Shown piece after piece: positions 25,521 through 33,074 of a DNA stretch of 64,000 nt. A program made the position numbers and the translations under genes. Position 1 is the first letter of the stretch. Every line of letters starts with the position of its first letter. The notes under the pieces were generated by a model, which ran no database searches, was not told the origin of the DNA, and was given only the letters and a program-made list of their open reading frames with translations. The stretch comes from UBA7455 sp026713185 (GTDB lineage Bacteria; Pseudomonadota; Gammaproteobacteria; Pseudomonadales; Azotimanducaceae), in NCBI GenBank assembly GCA_963665785.1, contig OY762456.1, positions 2,480,001 to 2,544,000 of the forward strand. Reading direction: 5' to 3'.

Positions 25521-25803
25521 GCGTGTGGCCGGAAAGCAGCGCACCGTTGAACTTGATCACGCTTTCGACCGCCTGTTCCCGGTCAAGCTGCAACAGGCTT
25601 ACGAGATGCTGGCACCGGATGTTGTGCGGGTGATCGGTGAGCAGGGGAAACACGAAGGAGAGGATGATGCAAATTGCGGCGATTTACGCACGGGTCTCGT
25701 CGGATCAACAGAAGGACGACAACACCATTGCCAGCCAGACGGCAGCCCTGGTCAGCTTTGCACGGCAGCACGGATACACCGTGTCCGAGGAGATGATCTT
25801 TGA
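25513..25803 (+). CDS. Small protein of unknown function in the recombinase element
   Basis: It starts at ATG 25513, inside the last codons of the preceding gene (overlap ATGGTTGA), which suggests translational coupling. The first roughly 50 residues (VERVAGKQRTVELDHAFDRL onward) look like a genuine soluble protein. The last roughly 45 residues lie over the start of the recombinase gene in another frame and may be fortuitous. No family was recognised. The protein may be real only in its N-terminal half. Confidence 0.4.
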   Translation: MVERVAGKQRTVELDHAFDRLFPVKLQQAYEMLAPDVVRVIGEQGKHEGEDDANCGDLRTGLVGSTEGRQHHCQPDGSPGQLCTAARIHRVRGDDL

Positions 25804-27355
25804 AGACGAAGGGTATAGCGGTGCCTATCTGGAACGGCCTGGTCTGGAGCGGGTTCGCGACCTCGCGGCGGAAGGCCGCATGGAAGCGGTGCTGGTGTAC
25901 GCGCCGGACCGATTGAGCCGGAAATACGCCTATCAAGTGCTGCTCATGGAAGAGCTGGCTCGTCATGGTGTCGACACCGTGTTCGTCAAGGCACCGGCAA
26001 GCGCAACGCCGGAAGATCATCTTGTGCTGCAATTCCAGGGCATGATCGCAGAATATGAGCGGGCGCAGATTCTGGAGCGCTCGCGGCGCGGCAAGCGTCA
26101 TCGGGCACGGCAGGGTCAGGTCAGTGTTCTGAGCGGCGCTCCTTATGGCTATCGGTATCACAAGAAAAGCGAGGAACGGGCCGCCTATTACGAGATTATC
26201 GCGGCGGAAGCTGCGGTGGTTCGCGAGATCTATGCGTTCTACACGACGGACCACATGAGCATCGGCGCGGTCACACGTGCACTGAATGAACGCAAGGTTC
26301 CCACACGCAACGGTGCTTCGCGCTGGGAGCGTTCGACGGTCTGGGGGGTACTGCGAAACCCGGCATACATGGGGAAGGCCTGTTTCGGCAAGACTCGGGG
26401 AGCGCCACGGCAGCGGGTCACGCGCCCGTTGCGCCTGCGTGGTGGGACTGCGAACCGCAACAGCGCCCAACACGAGCGGCCGCGGGAAGACTGGATCGAG
26501 ATCCCGGTACCAGCCATTGTCAGTGCCGAGACCTTCGCACTGGCGGCAGAACGGCTTGAACACAACAAGACCCACGCGCCGCGTCGGACCATAACACCGA
26601 GCGTTGTGCAGGGATTGGTGTCCTGCCGGAAATGTGGCTATGCGCTGTCGCGCACCTCGACCCGGACCAGCGCCCGCAAGATCCACTACTACCGCTGTCT
26701 CGGGTCCGATGCCTGGCGTCATCTCAACGGACCGGTATGCGACAACCGCCCGGTACGCCAGGACCTGCTCGACGAGATCGTCTGGCATGAAATCCTGCGT
26801 CTGCTTGCGGACCCGGCACTGGTGCAAAATGAGATCGACAGGCGTCTTGAGGCGGCGCGGGCCGCCGATCCGAACCAGCAACGCGCGCAAGACCTCGATC
26901 GCCGGCTGGCCCATATCCGCAGGAGCATCGACCGCCTGGTAAGCGCTTATCAGGAGGCGCTGATTACCATCGATGAATTGCGGGAAAGAATGCCGGAATT
27001 GCGCCGCCAGGAGCAGGCAGTTCATAGCGAATTGCAGTCCGTCGTGGATCACGTGCAGAACAGGGAAAGATATCTCCGGATTGCCGAATCCCTGACCGAC
27101 TTTCTGGCACGGTTGAGTTCGGTGGCCGAAACCATGGACATCCAGGAACGACAGCGTATAGTTCAACTCTTGGTCAAGGAGGTGTTGGTGGGTGATGATA
27201 CCATCGTTATTCGTCATTCAATCCCGCTATCGCAACGACCGCAAGGCGGTGATCAAGGCTCGCCTAAAACCGTTGACGATGATACCAAGGGGAAAAGTTA
27301 CCTTTTGCGTTCACGGAGTGATCTCACCCATCCTATCCAATATCATGCTCCATGA
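25667..27355 (+). CDS. Large serine recombinase
   Basis: The start is chosen at ATG 25667, six bases after AAGGAG; the ATG at 25664 is too close. The resolvase-type catalytic domain opens with IAAIYARVSSDQQKDDN (catalytic Ser about residue 11, Arg 9), then YAPDRLSRKYAYQ and FQGMIAEYERAQILERSRRGK. A recombinase domain follows (GAPYGYRYHKK; VTRALNERKVPTRNGASRWERSTV), then a zinc ribbon with paired cysteines (CRKCGY ... YYRC ... VCDN) and a long coiled coil (about residues 415-510). This is the large serine recombinase architecture. At about 562 residues it is intact. The last residues run through the right inverted repeat into the interrupted RT gene, so its native C-terminus may differ slightly. 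It presumably moves the element by site-specific cut and rejoin at the TIR-flanked ends. Confidence 0.88.
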   Translation: MQIAAIYARVSSDQQKDDNTIASQTAALVSFARQHGYTVSEEMIFEDEGYSGAYLERPGLERVRDLAAEGRMEAVLVYAPDRLSRKYAYQVLLMEELARHGVDTVFVKAPASATPEDHLVLQFQGMIAEYERAQILERSRRGKRHRARQGQVSVLSGAPYGYRYHKKSEERAAYYEIIAAEAAVVREIYAFYTTDHMSIGAVTRALNERKVPTRNGASRWERSTVWGVLRNPAYMGKACFGKTRGAPRQRVTRPLRLRGGTANRNSAQHERPREDWIEIPVPAIVSAETFALAAERLEHNKTHAPRRTITPSVVQGLVSCRKCGYALSRTSTRTSARKIHYYRCLGSDAWRHLNGPVCDNRPVRQDLLDEIVWHEILRLLADPALVQNEIDRRLEAARAADPNQQRAQDLDRRLAHIRRSIDRLVSAYQEALITIDELRERMPELRRQEQAVHSELQSVVDHVQNRERYLRIAESLTDFLARLSSVAETMDIQERQRIVQLLVKEVLVGDDTIVIRHSIPLSQRPQGGDQGSPKTVDDDTKGKSYLLRSRSDLTHPIQYHAP

Positions 27356-28181
27356 GTTTGATGAGTATCTGGAAGCAAAATACCTGAACAAGAAGGCCCG
27401 AAAGGACCGCTGGGCATGGAACTTCGGTATACAGAACGGTCGACCCATTACGATTCGAGAGAATCGCCAATTGAAACCGGCTGTTTCCTATTGCCGATAT
27501 GCCGATGACTTTGTCGTCATCGTCAAGGGAACGAAGCACCATGCTGAGGCCGTTCGTGAGCAATGCCGTTCATTCCTAGAGGGTAAACTGAATCTGACGT
27601 TGAATATGGAGAAAACCCATATCACGCACGTCAATGACGGTTTTACCTTCCTGGGTCACCGGATTGTTCGCAAACGAGGGCCTCGTGGCACGATGCGCCC
27701 GGTATCGACTATCCCCAACGAGAAGAGTCGAGGGTTGGCACACAAGCTGACCGCGCAACTCTCTGGCAACCACCACTTGAATAAAATCGACATGGTGGAA
27801 TCGCTGAACCGGCAACTGGCGGGTTGGGCGAACTTCTATCAGTACACGGACTACTCAGCCCACGTGTTCCGACATCTGGATCATATCGTGTTCTGGAAAC
27901 TGGCACACTGGTTGGCACGTAAGTACCGGGTACCGATCAAGTCACTGATGCGACATCATGTGAAGCGACCGGCTGAAGGGCTTGCCAAATCTTGGTACCT
28001 CTTCGGCCGGAGTGGTCATGGGGCTTTGTGCAGGATTGCTTTGCGTCGGCTGGTTACCAGCCCCAAGCAGCAGTTCAGGTGGCGGAATCCACCCGGCAAT
28101 CCCTATCTGCTGTTAGACCCTGGCCGCAAAACACTGACTTCACGATACCGCGAAGTCGCCATGGCTACGAGCCATGCCTGA
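27192..28181 (+). pseudogene. ltrA: Group II intron 1 reverse transcriptase/maturase, 3' fragment
   Basis: Genuine RT sequence resumes at about 27318 (VISPILSNIMLHEFDEYL). Everything before that is recombinase tail and inverted repeat read in another frame. The fragment carries the catalytic YADD box (YCRYADDFVVIVKG), RT7 (LNMEKTHITHVNDGFTFLGHRIVRKRG) and the maturase (X) domain (LNRQLAGWANFYQYTDYSAHVFRHLDHIVFWKLAHWLARKY). An HNH-type endonuclease is not evident. The element preserves V-I-S-P at the right junction, so an open frame from within the element fuses to the RT tail. Without the N-terminal half it cannot be active. Confidence 0.85.
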
Positions 28182-28186
28182 ATGGA

Positions 28187-28271
28187 GAGCCGTATGCGCT
28201 GAGAGGCGCACGTACGGTTCGGAGAGGAGAGGCAGAGAAATAGTTCGACTACGCTCTGCCTCTTACTCTAC
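28187..28271 (+). ncRNA. Domains V and VI of group II intron 1
   Basis: Domain V (28187-28220) is a 34-nt hairpin: GAGCCGTATGCG pairs with CGCACGTACGGTTC around a GAGAG loop, the most conserved group II element. Domain VI follows as GAGAGGCAGAG paired with CTCTGCCTCTTAC, presumably holding the bulged branch-point A near the 3' side. The intron ends in CTCTAC, fitting the AY consensus. Confidence 0.88.
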
Positions 28272-29321
28272 GTAGTAGTTCAACCAGCCAGACAATACCC
28301 GACGGTGTGCAGCTAACAACCGACCCAGTGATACCGAAGTCCAGCGGTGTAAGCGCCACGAACGTATCTGTGCGCGCATCGCACTGCATGCTTCTGCCGA
28401 AACGGCAGGCAGGAACCCCGTAAACGTACTACCGTCCTTACGTGCTGCCGCGCGAGCACGGAAGGTGTACCCCAGAAAGGTGAACTGCGTATGCTCGGCA
28501 TCATCCCGTCGCGTACCATCCTTACAGTACACAATCCGGGATTTCTCCGGATGTATCTGCAATCCACATGCTTCCATTCGACTCGCAATCGCCGTCAGTA
28601 GCGCTTCCGCTTCAGACCGCGAGCCACAATGTACAACCGCATCGTCCGCATAGCGGGCGAATGGCTGCTCAGGATGGCTGCGAACCATCCAACTGTCGAA
28701 GGCATAGTGCATGAACAGATTCATCAATTGCGGGCTGATCACTCCCCCTTGCGGGGTCCCGCGACGGCGCACCGTCACGCCTTCTGAAGTCTCGGTTGGT
28801 GCGGTTAACCAGCGCTCGATATACATCACCTGCCATCGTTCCGGCGTATGCTTGCGCACTGCCTTCAATAACAGCTCATGATCGATATTATCGAACGCAC
28901 CCTTGATGTCGAACTCCACCAGCCAGTCATACCGCCAGCACCGGCGTCGCGTTACCTCGATTGCTTGCAACGCTGACTTGCCCGGCCGATAGCCGTACGA
29001 GTCCGGGTGGAACAGCGGTTCCCACCAAGGTTCCACCAATAGTTTTATCACCATCTGTGCAATCCGGTCACTCACCGTGGGGATACCAAGATAGCGTAAA
29101 CCACCGCTCTTCTTCGGGATCCCAACTTGCTTGACCGCCGGTGGAAAGTAGCTGCCCGATGACATCCGGTTCCAGATCTTGTAGAGATTCTTCTGCAAGT
29201 CCTGATCAAAATCAGCTAGCGTTTGCTGGTCTACACCCGCTCCGCCAGCATTCGATTTCACCAGTTTGTACGCTCGGACTACCACCGATTTCGACAGATG
29301 AATGGGTTTGGTTGCTGCCAT
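28263..29321 (-). pseudogene. ltrA: Group II intron 2 reverse transcriptase, C-terminally truncated
   Basis: 352 residues. RT blocks are in order: SNAGGAGVDQQTLADF, PPAVKQVGIPKKSGGLRYLGIPTVSDRIAQM, DSYGYRPGKSALQAI, VEFDIKGAFDNIDHELL, RRRGTPQGGVISPQLMNLFMHY, catalytic FARYADDAVVH and GLQIHPEKSRIVYCKDG. It ends at SGWLNYYVE, where Y-Y is followed by three residues translated from the 3' end of intron 1. LtrA-type proteins normally continue for about 40 residues (NYYG onward). It is clearly a different lineage from the RT of intron 1. Polymerase motifs are complete, but the maturase tail and the intron's 3' RNA are lost. Confidence 0.88.
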
Positions 29322-29854
29322 CAGATCATCCTCTGCACAGAGTTGTCCAACACATCAACCTCGATAATGCTGCCCCTTCGCTCCCGTCCCATTACAGAAC
29401 CTTCAACACTACTACGGGCAACTCCGCCCCTGTCCAACACTTCGGTATTCATCCTCACAGCCAGACGACCGCTTGTCTTTTCCCTTTGCATTGCTGGACA
29501 GGTTCCCATGTTCCATACCAACGCCTGTTTATAGCTCATGCCGCCTATACACCGACTGCCGCCTGGACAATAAGCAGGTTCTCTCCAGACTCGTCCCGGG
29601 GTATCCGAACGACCCCGGTTTTGACAGCGCTTTCGGTCTAACGATGCGTCCTCGGACGGTTCACTTGCGTTCATCTTCTATAAACTCACCTGACTTCTTT
29701 ACAGAAGCCTTTTCGCTAGCCGCTCACTACCAAGCCTCTTAAACTCAGCAGCGCTAGCTGGTTTGAAGCCGACTCCTACAAGCAGACTTCGGAGGGCCAC
29801 GATCCTCCATCATTGGTACAGCATCAGAGCTGTTATACTCTGTTCATGGCACAC
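28272..29854 (-). mobile_element. Group II intron 2, 3'-truncated
   Basis: On the minus strand the intron begins with GTGTG at 29854 (GTGYG consensus), in the last codons of the TPR gene. About 530 bases of 5' RNA lead to a reverse transcriptase at 29321. The element stops at 28272 inside the codons for GWLNYY, where it meets the 3' end of intron 1. The end of the maturase domain and domains V and VI are missing, so it cannot splice or move by itself. Confidence 0.8.
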
Positions 29855-31283
29855 CTCGGACAGCCTCCTGGTTTGAAGTTCCACGCATTGTCGCTAACCT
29901 CCTGTTGGCAGACTCCACTTGCCGTGGATGGGTCCCCAACTGCTGTGCCTGCTCAAGCGCCTTTTGCGCCTCGTCGAAGCGATCAGAATATGCGAGCGCT
30001 GCTGCCAGGTTCAGATAACCGGGAGTGTACGAAGGGTCGATACGCACCGCGCCTTCATAATGCAAGACGGCCTGTGGCCAGCGTTGCAATGCTGCTTCCA
30101 CCTGCCCCGCATACATGAACGTCTCTCGTTTTCCCGGATCGAAACGAATTGCGGTTTGGAAGGCCGCCAAAGCTGCTTCAGGTCTACCTTGTTCATTGAG
30201 AAGCAACCCTCTTTTGCTGTACAACATCGCGAGTTCAGGTTCCAGTGTCAGCGCATGGTCGATGTGCATCAACGCAGTGTCAACATCACCGCGTTGTCTG
30301 TAAAAGTCAGCAATTCCCTTACGGAACGGGTAGTAGTCAGGATCCGATTCAATTGCTCTGCGCAGTATCCAGAACGCTCGATCAGTATCGCCATCATTGC
30401 GATAGGCAGTCGCAAGATTGCTGATGATGACTCTGTTTTCCGGTTGTTGTTTTCTGAGAGATTCTAAAATCCCGATCGCCTTTGCTGACTCACCTTGCTG
30501 AATCATCTGCTGGGCACGACTGGCACGGTGAACGAAACTGACTTCGAAGCGTTGCTTGCTCTCATGCCAGGGGTCTTCCCACTGCAGTTTCTGTAGCGTC
30601 CTGCCTCGCGCCAGGGCAATGCGCGCTTCCTCGATTCGGGCAGATTCACGGTAGGCACGCCCGAGCAACTGAAAGACAACAGGGTGCTTGAACTCCAGCG
30701 ATAGAGGTTCGAGTAAAGCCACGGCGTCAGTTGGCCGTCGCTGGTGTAATGCGACACGCGATTGGCCCACGATCGCGACTGCACCTACACCCAGAGACTC
30801 TGCCTCTACGAATGCCTGCAAAGCCAGGGTCGGATTTCCCGCGTCCAGTAACCAGGCGCCTTTCCACAACCACGCGGGGCCGTAAGCGGCATCTATCGCG
30901 ATGGCGCGGTCCAGCGCAGCAAGAGCGAGTTGTTGTTCTCCCTGGTCTGCCAGTAGCAGTGACTGGAAATACGGCCACCTGGCATTATTCTGATCAAGGG
31001 TCTCAGCATTTTGATAACTGGCAAAAGCAGCATCAGGGAACCCGTTGACCTCGTATGCCATTCCCAGGTCCCCATGCAGCTTGGCGTTCGTCGGGTCAGC
31101 CCGGACCTTTTTAATGAGTGCTTCCAGAACCTCGATGACCTCTGCTACAGCATGATCGAGAGCAACTTCAACAGGCGGCGCAACGGGTACGACTGTCTCC
31201 TTCTCCATCGAACAGGATGCGGCCATCAGAGATACCATCAACGCAAAGAGTCGACTGGAACCGTGTTTCGCATTGATGCTCAT
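29844..31283 (-). CDS. TPR-repeat lipoprotein
   Basis: 479 residues with a signal peptide and lipobox (LMVSLMAASC, Cys about 24), so probably a membrane-anchored periplasmic protein. The rest is a run of tetratricopeptide repeats: DLGMAYEVNGFPDAAFASYQ, NLATAYRNDGDTDRAFWILR, ADFYRQRGDVDTALMHIDHA, and AGQVEAALQRWPQAVLHYEG to YLNLAAALAYSDRFDEAQKAL. The last codons (G-V-P-stop) are the first bases of group II intron 2, so the natural C-terminus is either cut or replaced there. It lies 72 bases after the FG-GAP lipoprotein gene and is probably co-transcribed. TPR and UnbV/FG-GAP proteins are often neighbours; the joint function is not known. Confidence 0.85.
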   Translation of the reverse strand: MSINAKHGSSRLFALMVSLMAASCSMEKETVVPVAPPVEVALDHAVAEVIEVLEALIKKVRADPTNAKLHGDLGMAYEVNGFPDAAFASYQNAETLDQNNARWPYFQSLLLADQGEQQLALAALDRAIAIDAAYGPAWLWKGAWLLDAGNPTLALQAFVEAESLGVGAVAIVGQSRVALHQRRPTDAVALLEPLSLEFKHPVVFQLLGRAYRESARIEEARIALARGRTLQKLQWEDPWHESKQRFEVSFVHRASRAQQMIQQGESAKAIGILESLRKQQPENRVIISNLATAYRNDGDTDRAFWILRRAIESDPDYYPFRKGIADFYRQRGDVDTALMHIDHALTLEPELAMLYSKRGLLLNEQGRPEAALAAFQTAIRFDPGKRETFMYAGQVEAALQRWPQAVLHYEGAVRIDPSYTPGYLNLAAALAYSDRFDEAQKALEQAQQLGTHPRQVESANRRLATMRGTSNQEAVRGVP

Positions 31284-31355
31284 CTTCGTTCGTCGTGATT
31301 GTGGCGAGTTCGGTCTTCAGTGTGTCAGGAAACCGATCCTGGAACAATACAAAAG

Positions 31356-32966
31356 CTACTCCTGATTGATAGTCAGCAGCTGATCAGCATCGACGGCCGT
31401 TAATGTGGTTGTCTCACCATCGAGCCAGCGCACGGTGACATCGGCACGGGTGGCGGCGCCGAGTCCGAAATGTACCTCAAACGGATTATGCGATACGTAG
31501 TTGTTGGCGCCACCCAGTTCGCGCACCTGTGAACCATCGTTGGTTGTAAGCGTGATATGCGCGCCAACACCGAAGGAGTTCATGCCTGTTGCGACCAGCC
31601 TGATCGCGAGATAGTGATTACTGGTGTCTGTCTCGTTACGATAGAACACCACACTATCGTTCTCGTTGTTAGAGATCACAATGTCAATATCGCCATCGCG
31701 TTCCGCATCGAAGCAGGCTATGCCACGTCCCTGGCCTTGATCGTTGAAGCCTGATTCTGTGGAGCGTTCATCGAAAAGAATGCCGGACTCCCCCATGTTT
31801 CGAAATAGCCTCGCCTGATCAGTGACATAGTCTATGTCAGGACGTTCCCGCCAGCCATTGACATGGGCCAGATCGACGTGTGTGTCATTATCAAAGTCTG
31901 CCGCGCAGACACCCCAACCCCATGACCCGTCGCTGGTAGCGGACTCTTCCGTCACATCCGTAAACAAACCCTCCCCATCGTTTCGGTAAAGCCGGTTCCC
32001 GAACAAGTCTCCACCAATATCCAGGTTGTAAATGGAGGTGACAAACCAGTCCATGTCTCCATCGTTGTCAAAGTCACCAATGGCGCTACCCATGCCAGAC
32101 TGATCGACGATGACATCCCGGTCCGTGATTTTCGAAAAGGCGCCATCGCCGTTGTTACGCAACACCTGGCTGGTCTCAAAATCTGACGCTATCAGCAGAT
32201 CACCGTCACCATCACCGTCGATGTCGCTGAAGCTCGCCGTAAAGCTCCAGTCAGTGTCAACTTCGAGCAGCCCTGCTGCAACACCAGTTTCGATGCTACG
32301 ATTCTCAAAGGTGTAGTCACCATTGTTTCGCCATACTGTTTCTGTATCTTCTCCCGGTTGACGCTTCGTCCCCCAATGGGTCACAAAAAGGTCAAGGTAG
32401 CCATCCCCATCATAATCAAAGAAAGTCGAGGAAACTGCACTGTTCACTACGATCCCTGAGTCAGCGGTGATATCGACAAAACTTGCCTCCACTTCGTTCA
32501 GGCGGTTTTCGAACAGAAAAACCAAATCGTTGATTGCGCCGATGAAGAGGTCGAGATCACCATCACCATCGATATCGCCGAATGCCGGTCCACTGGCCCA
32601 ATTGACAATATCCAGCCCAACGTCTGTTGCTATCTCTACAAAGGTACCGTCACCCTGGTTCTCGTAAAGGTGGTTGGGTTCCGTATTGCCGCCGACGAAA
32701 AGCAGGTCAATATCCCCATCGCCGTCGAAGTCCGAAGCCGCGACGCCACCGCTTGAAAATGCAAGATCTGAGTCGGATTCAGTGCCAAATGCGCGACGCA
32801 GGCCGGCATTCAGGTCTCGCGTAAAGGTGATCTCCGCTTCTTCAACCGGATCGTCGGGCTGCGTTACCGGGGGTGGCTGTGTTGTCGGTGATGAGGAGCT
32901 ACCACCGCCTCCGCCTCCACAGCCGACGAGCAAAAAAAAGATCGTAAAGAGAGTGGGCCGTATCAC
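31356..32966 (-). CDS. FG-GAP/VCBS repeat lipoprotein with ASPIC/UnbV C-terminal domain
   Basis: 536 residues. Lipoprotein signal: short hydrophobic start and LLVGCGGGGGG. A Ser/Pro linker follows, then at least seven FG-GAP/VCBS repeats with the calcium-binding DxDGDGxxDL motif (DFDGDGDIDLL, DIDGDGDLDLF, DYDGDGYLDLF, DIDGDGDGDLL, DFDNDGDMDWF, DFDNDTHVDLA). These form a beta-propeller. The last roughly 90 residues (LAIRLVATGMNSFGVGAHITL ... VHFGLGAATRADVTVRWLDGET) match the ASPIC/UnbV domain. It is inferred to be exported and lipid-anchored, with an extracytoplasmic binding role. It is the first gene of a two-gene unit with the TPR lipoprotein. Confidence 0.9.
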   Translation of the reverse strand: MIRPTLFTIFFLLVGCGGGGGGSSSSPTTQPPPVTQPDDPVEEAEITFTRDLNAGLRRAFGTESDSDLAFSSGGVAASDFDGDGDIDLLFVGGNTEPNHLYENQGDGTFVEIATDVGLDIVNWASGPAFGDIDGDGDLDLFIGAINDLVFLFENRLNEVEASFVDITADSGIVVNSAVSSTFFDYDGDGYLDLFVTHWGTKRQPGEDTETVWRNNGDYTFENRSIETGVAAGLLEVDTDWSFTASFSDIDGDGDGDLLIASDFETSQVLRNNGDGAFSKITDRDVIVDQSGMGSAIGDFDNDGDMDWFVTSIYNLDIGGDLFGNRLYRNDGEGLFTDVTEESATSDGSWGWGVCAADFDNDTHVDLAHVNGWRERPDIDYVTDQARLFRNMGESGILFDERSTESGFNDQGQGRGIACFDAERDGDIDIVISNNENDSVVFYRNETDTSNHYLAIRLVATGMNSFGVGAHITLTTNDGSQVRELGGANNYVSHNPFEVHFGLGAATRADVTVRWLDGETTTLTAVDADQLLTINQE

Positions 32967-33017
32967 AAGTCAGTAGCACGTAGATGGAGTTGGAACCTAC
33001 GTTCAGTTTCGTCCAGT

Positions 33018-33040
33018 AAAAAAAGGGCCATAACAGGCCC
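33018..33040 (-). terminator. Rho-independent terminator, minus strand
   Basis: Read on the minus strand, GGGCC-TGTTAT-GGCCC is followed by seven T. It lies between the insertion sequence (left end 33075) and the FG-GAP gene, outside the IS. It would stop transcription arriving from the transposase, or from whatever gene stood there before insertion. Confidence 0.75.
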
Positions 33041-33074
33041 GGATAGAAAAGTATTGAGACGTAGCCCCTGATTG

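Larger units (their letters stand above)
25082..27322 (+). mobile_element. 2.24-kb serine-recombinase element with imperfect 30-bp terminal inverted repeats
   Basis: Left end 25082-25111: ATCAC, seven variable bases, then ACGCAAAAGGTAACTTTT. The right end 27293-27322 is its inverse: an identical 18-bp core, seven different bases (TCCGTGA read inward), and ATCAC. The element splits the RT codons V-I-S-P: the left flank ends GTAATC and the right flank resumes ATCTCACCC, so only ATC is shared. It carries two small overlapping genes and a large serine recombinase, all on the plus strand. I cannot assign it to a named IS family. IS607-type elements lack such inverted repeats and carry a much smaller recombinase. 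Confidence 0.8.
23902..28271 (+). mobile_element. Group II intron 1, interrupted by a serine-recombinase element
   Basis: The 5' end is GTGCG at 23902, matching the GTGYG consensus, directly after the tnpC codons. About 350 bases of structured 5' RNA precede the reverse transcriptase ATG at 24259. Domain V is recognisable at 28187-28220 (GAGCCGTATGCG, GAGA loop, GCGCACGTACGGTTC), followed by a domain VI stem and a 3' end at about 28271 (CTCTAC). The 5' flank is IS66, but the 3' flank is the reverse transcriptase of a different intron on the opposite strand. The copy is therefore a recombinant, not a clean insertion. Without the nested 2.24-kb element it would be about 2.1 kb, a normal size. 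Confidence 0.85.

Noticed and set aside
25583..27217. 544-codon minus-strand frame opposite the serine recombinase
   Set aside because: The plus strand encodes a clear recombinase with catalytic and zinc-binding motifs; the antisense product matches nothing.
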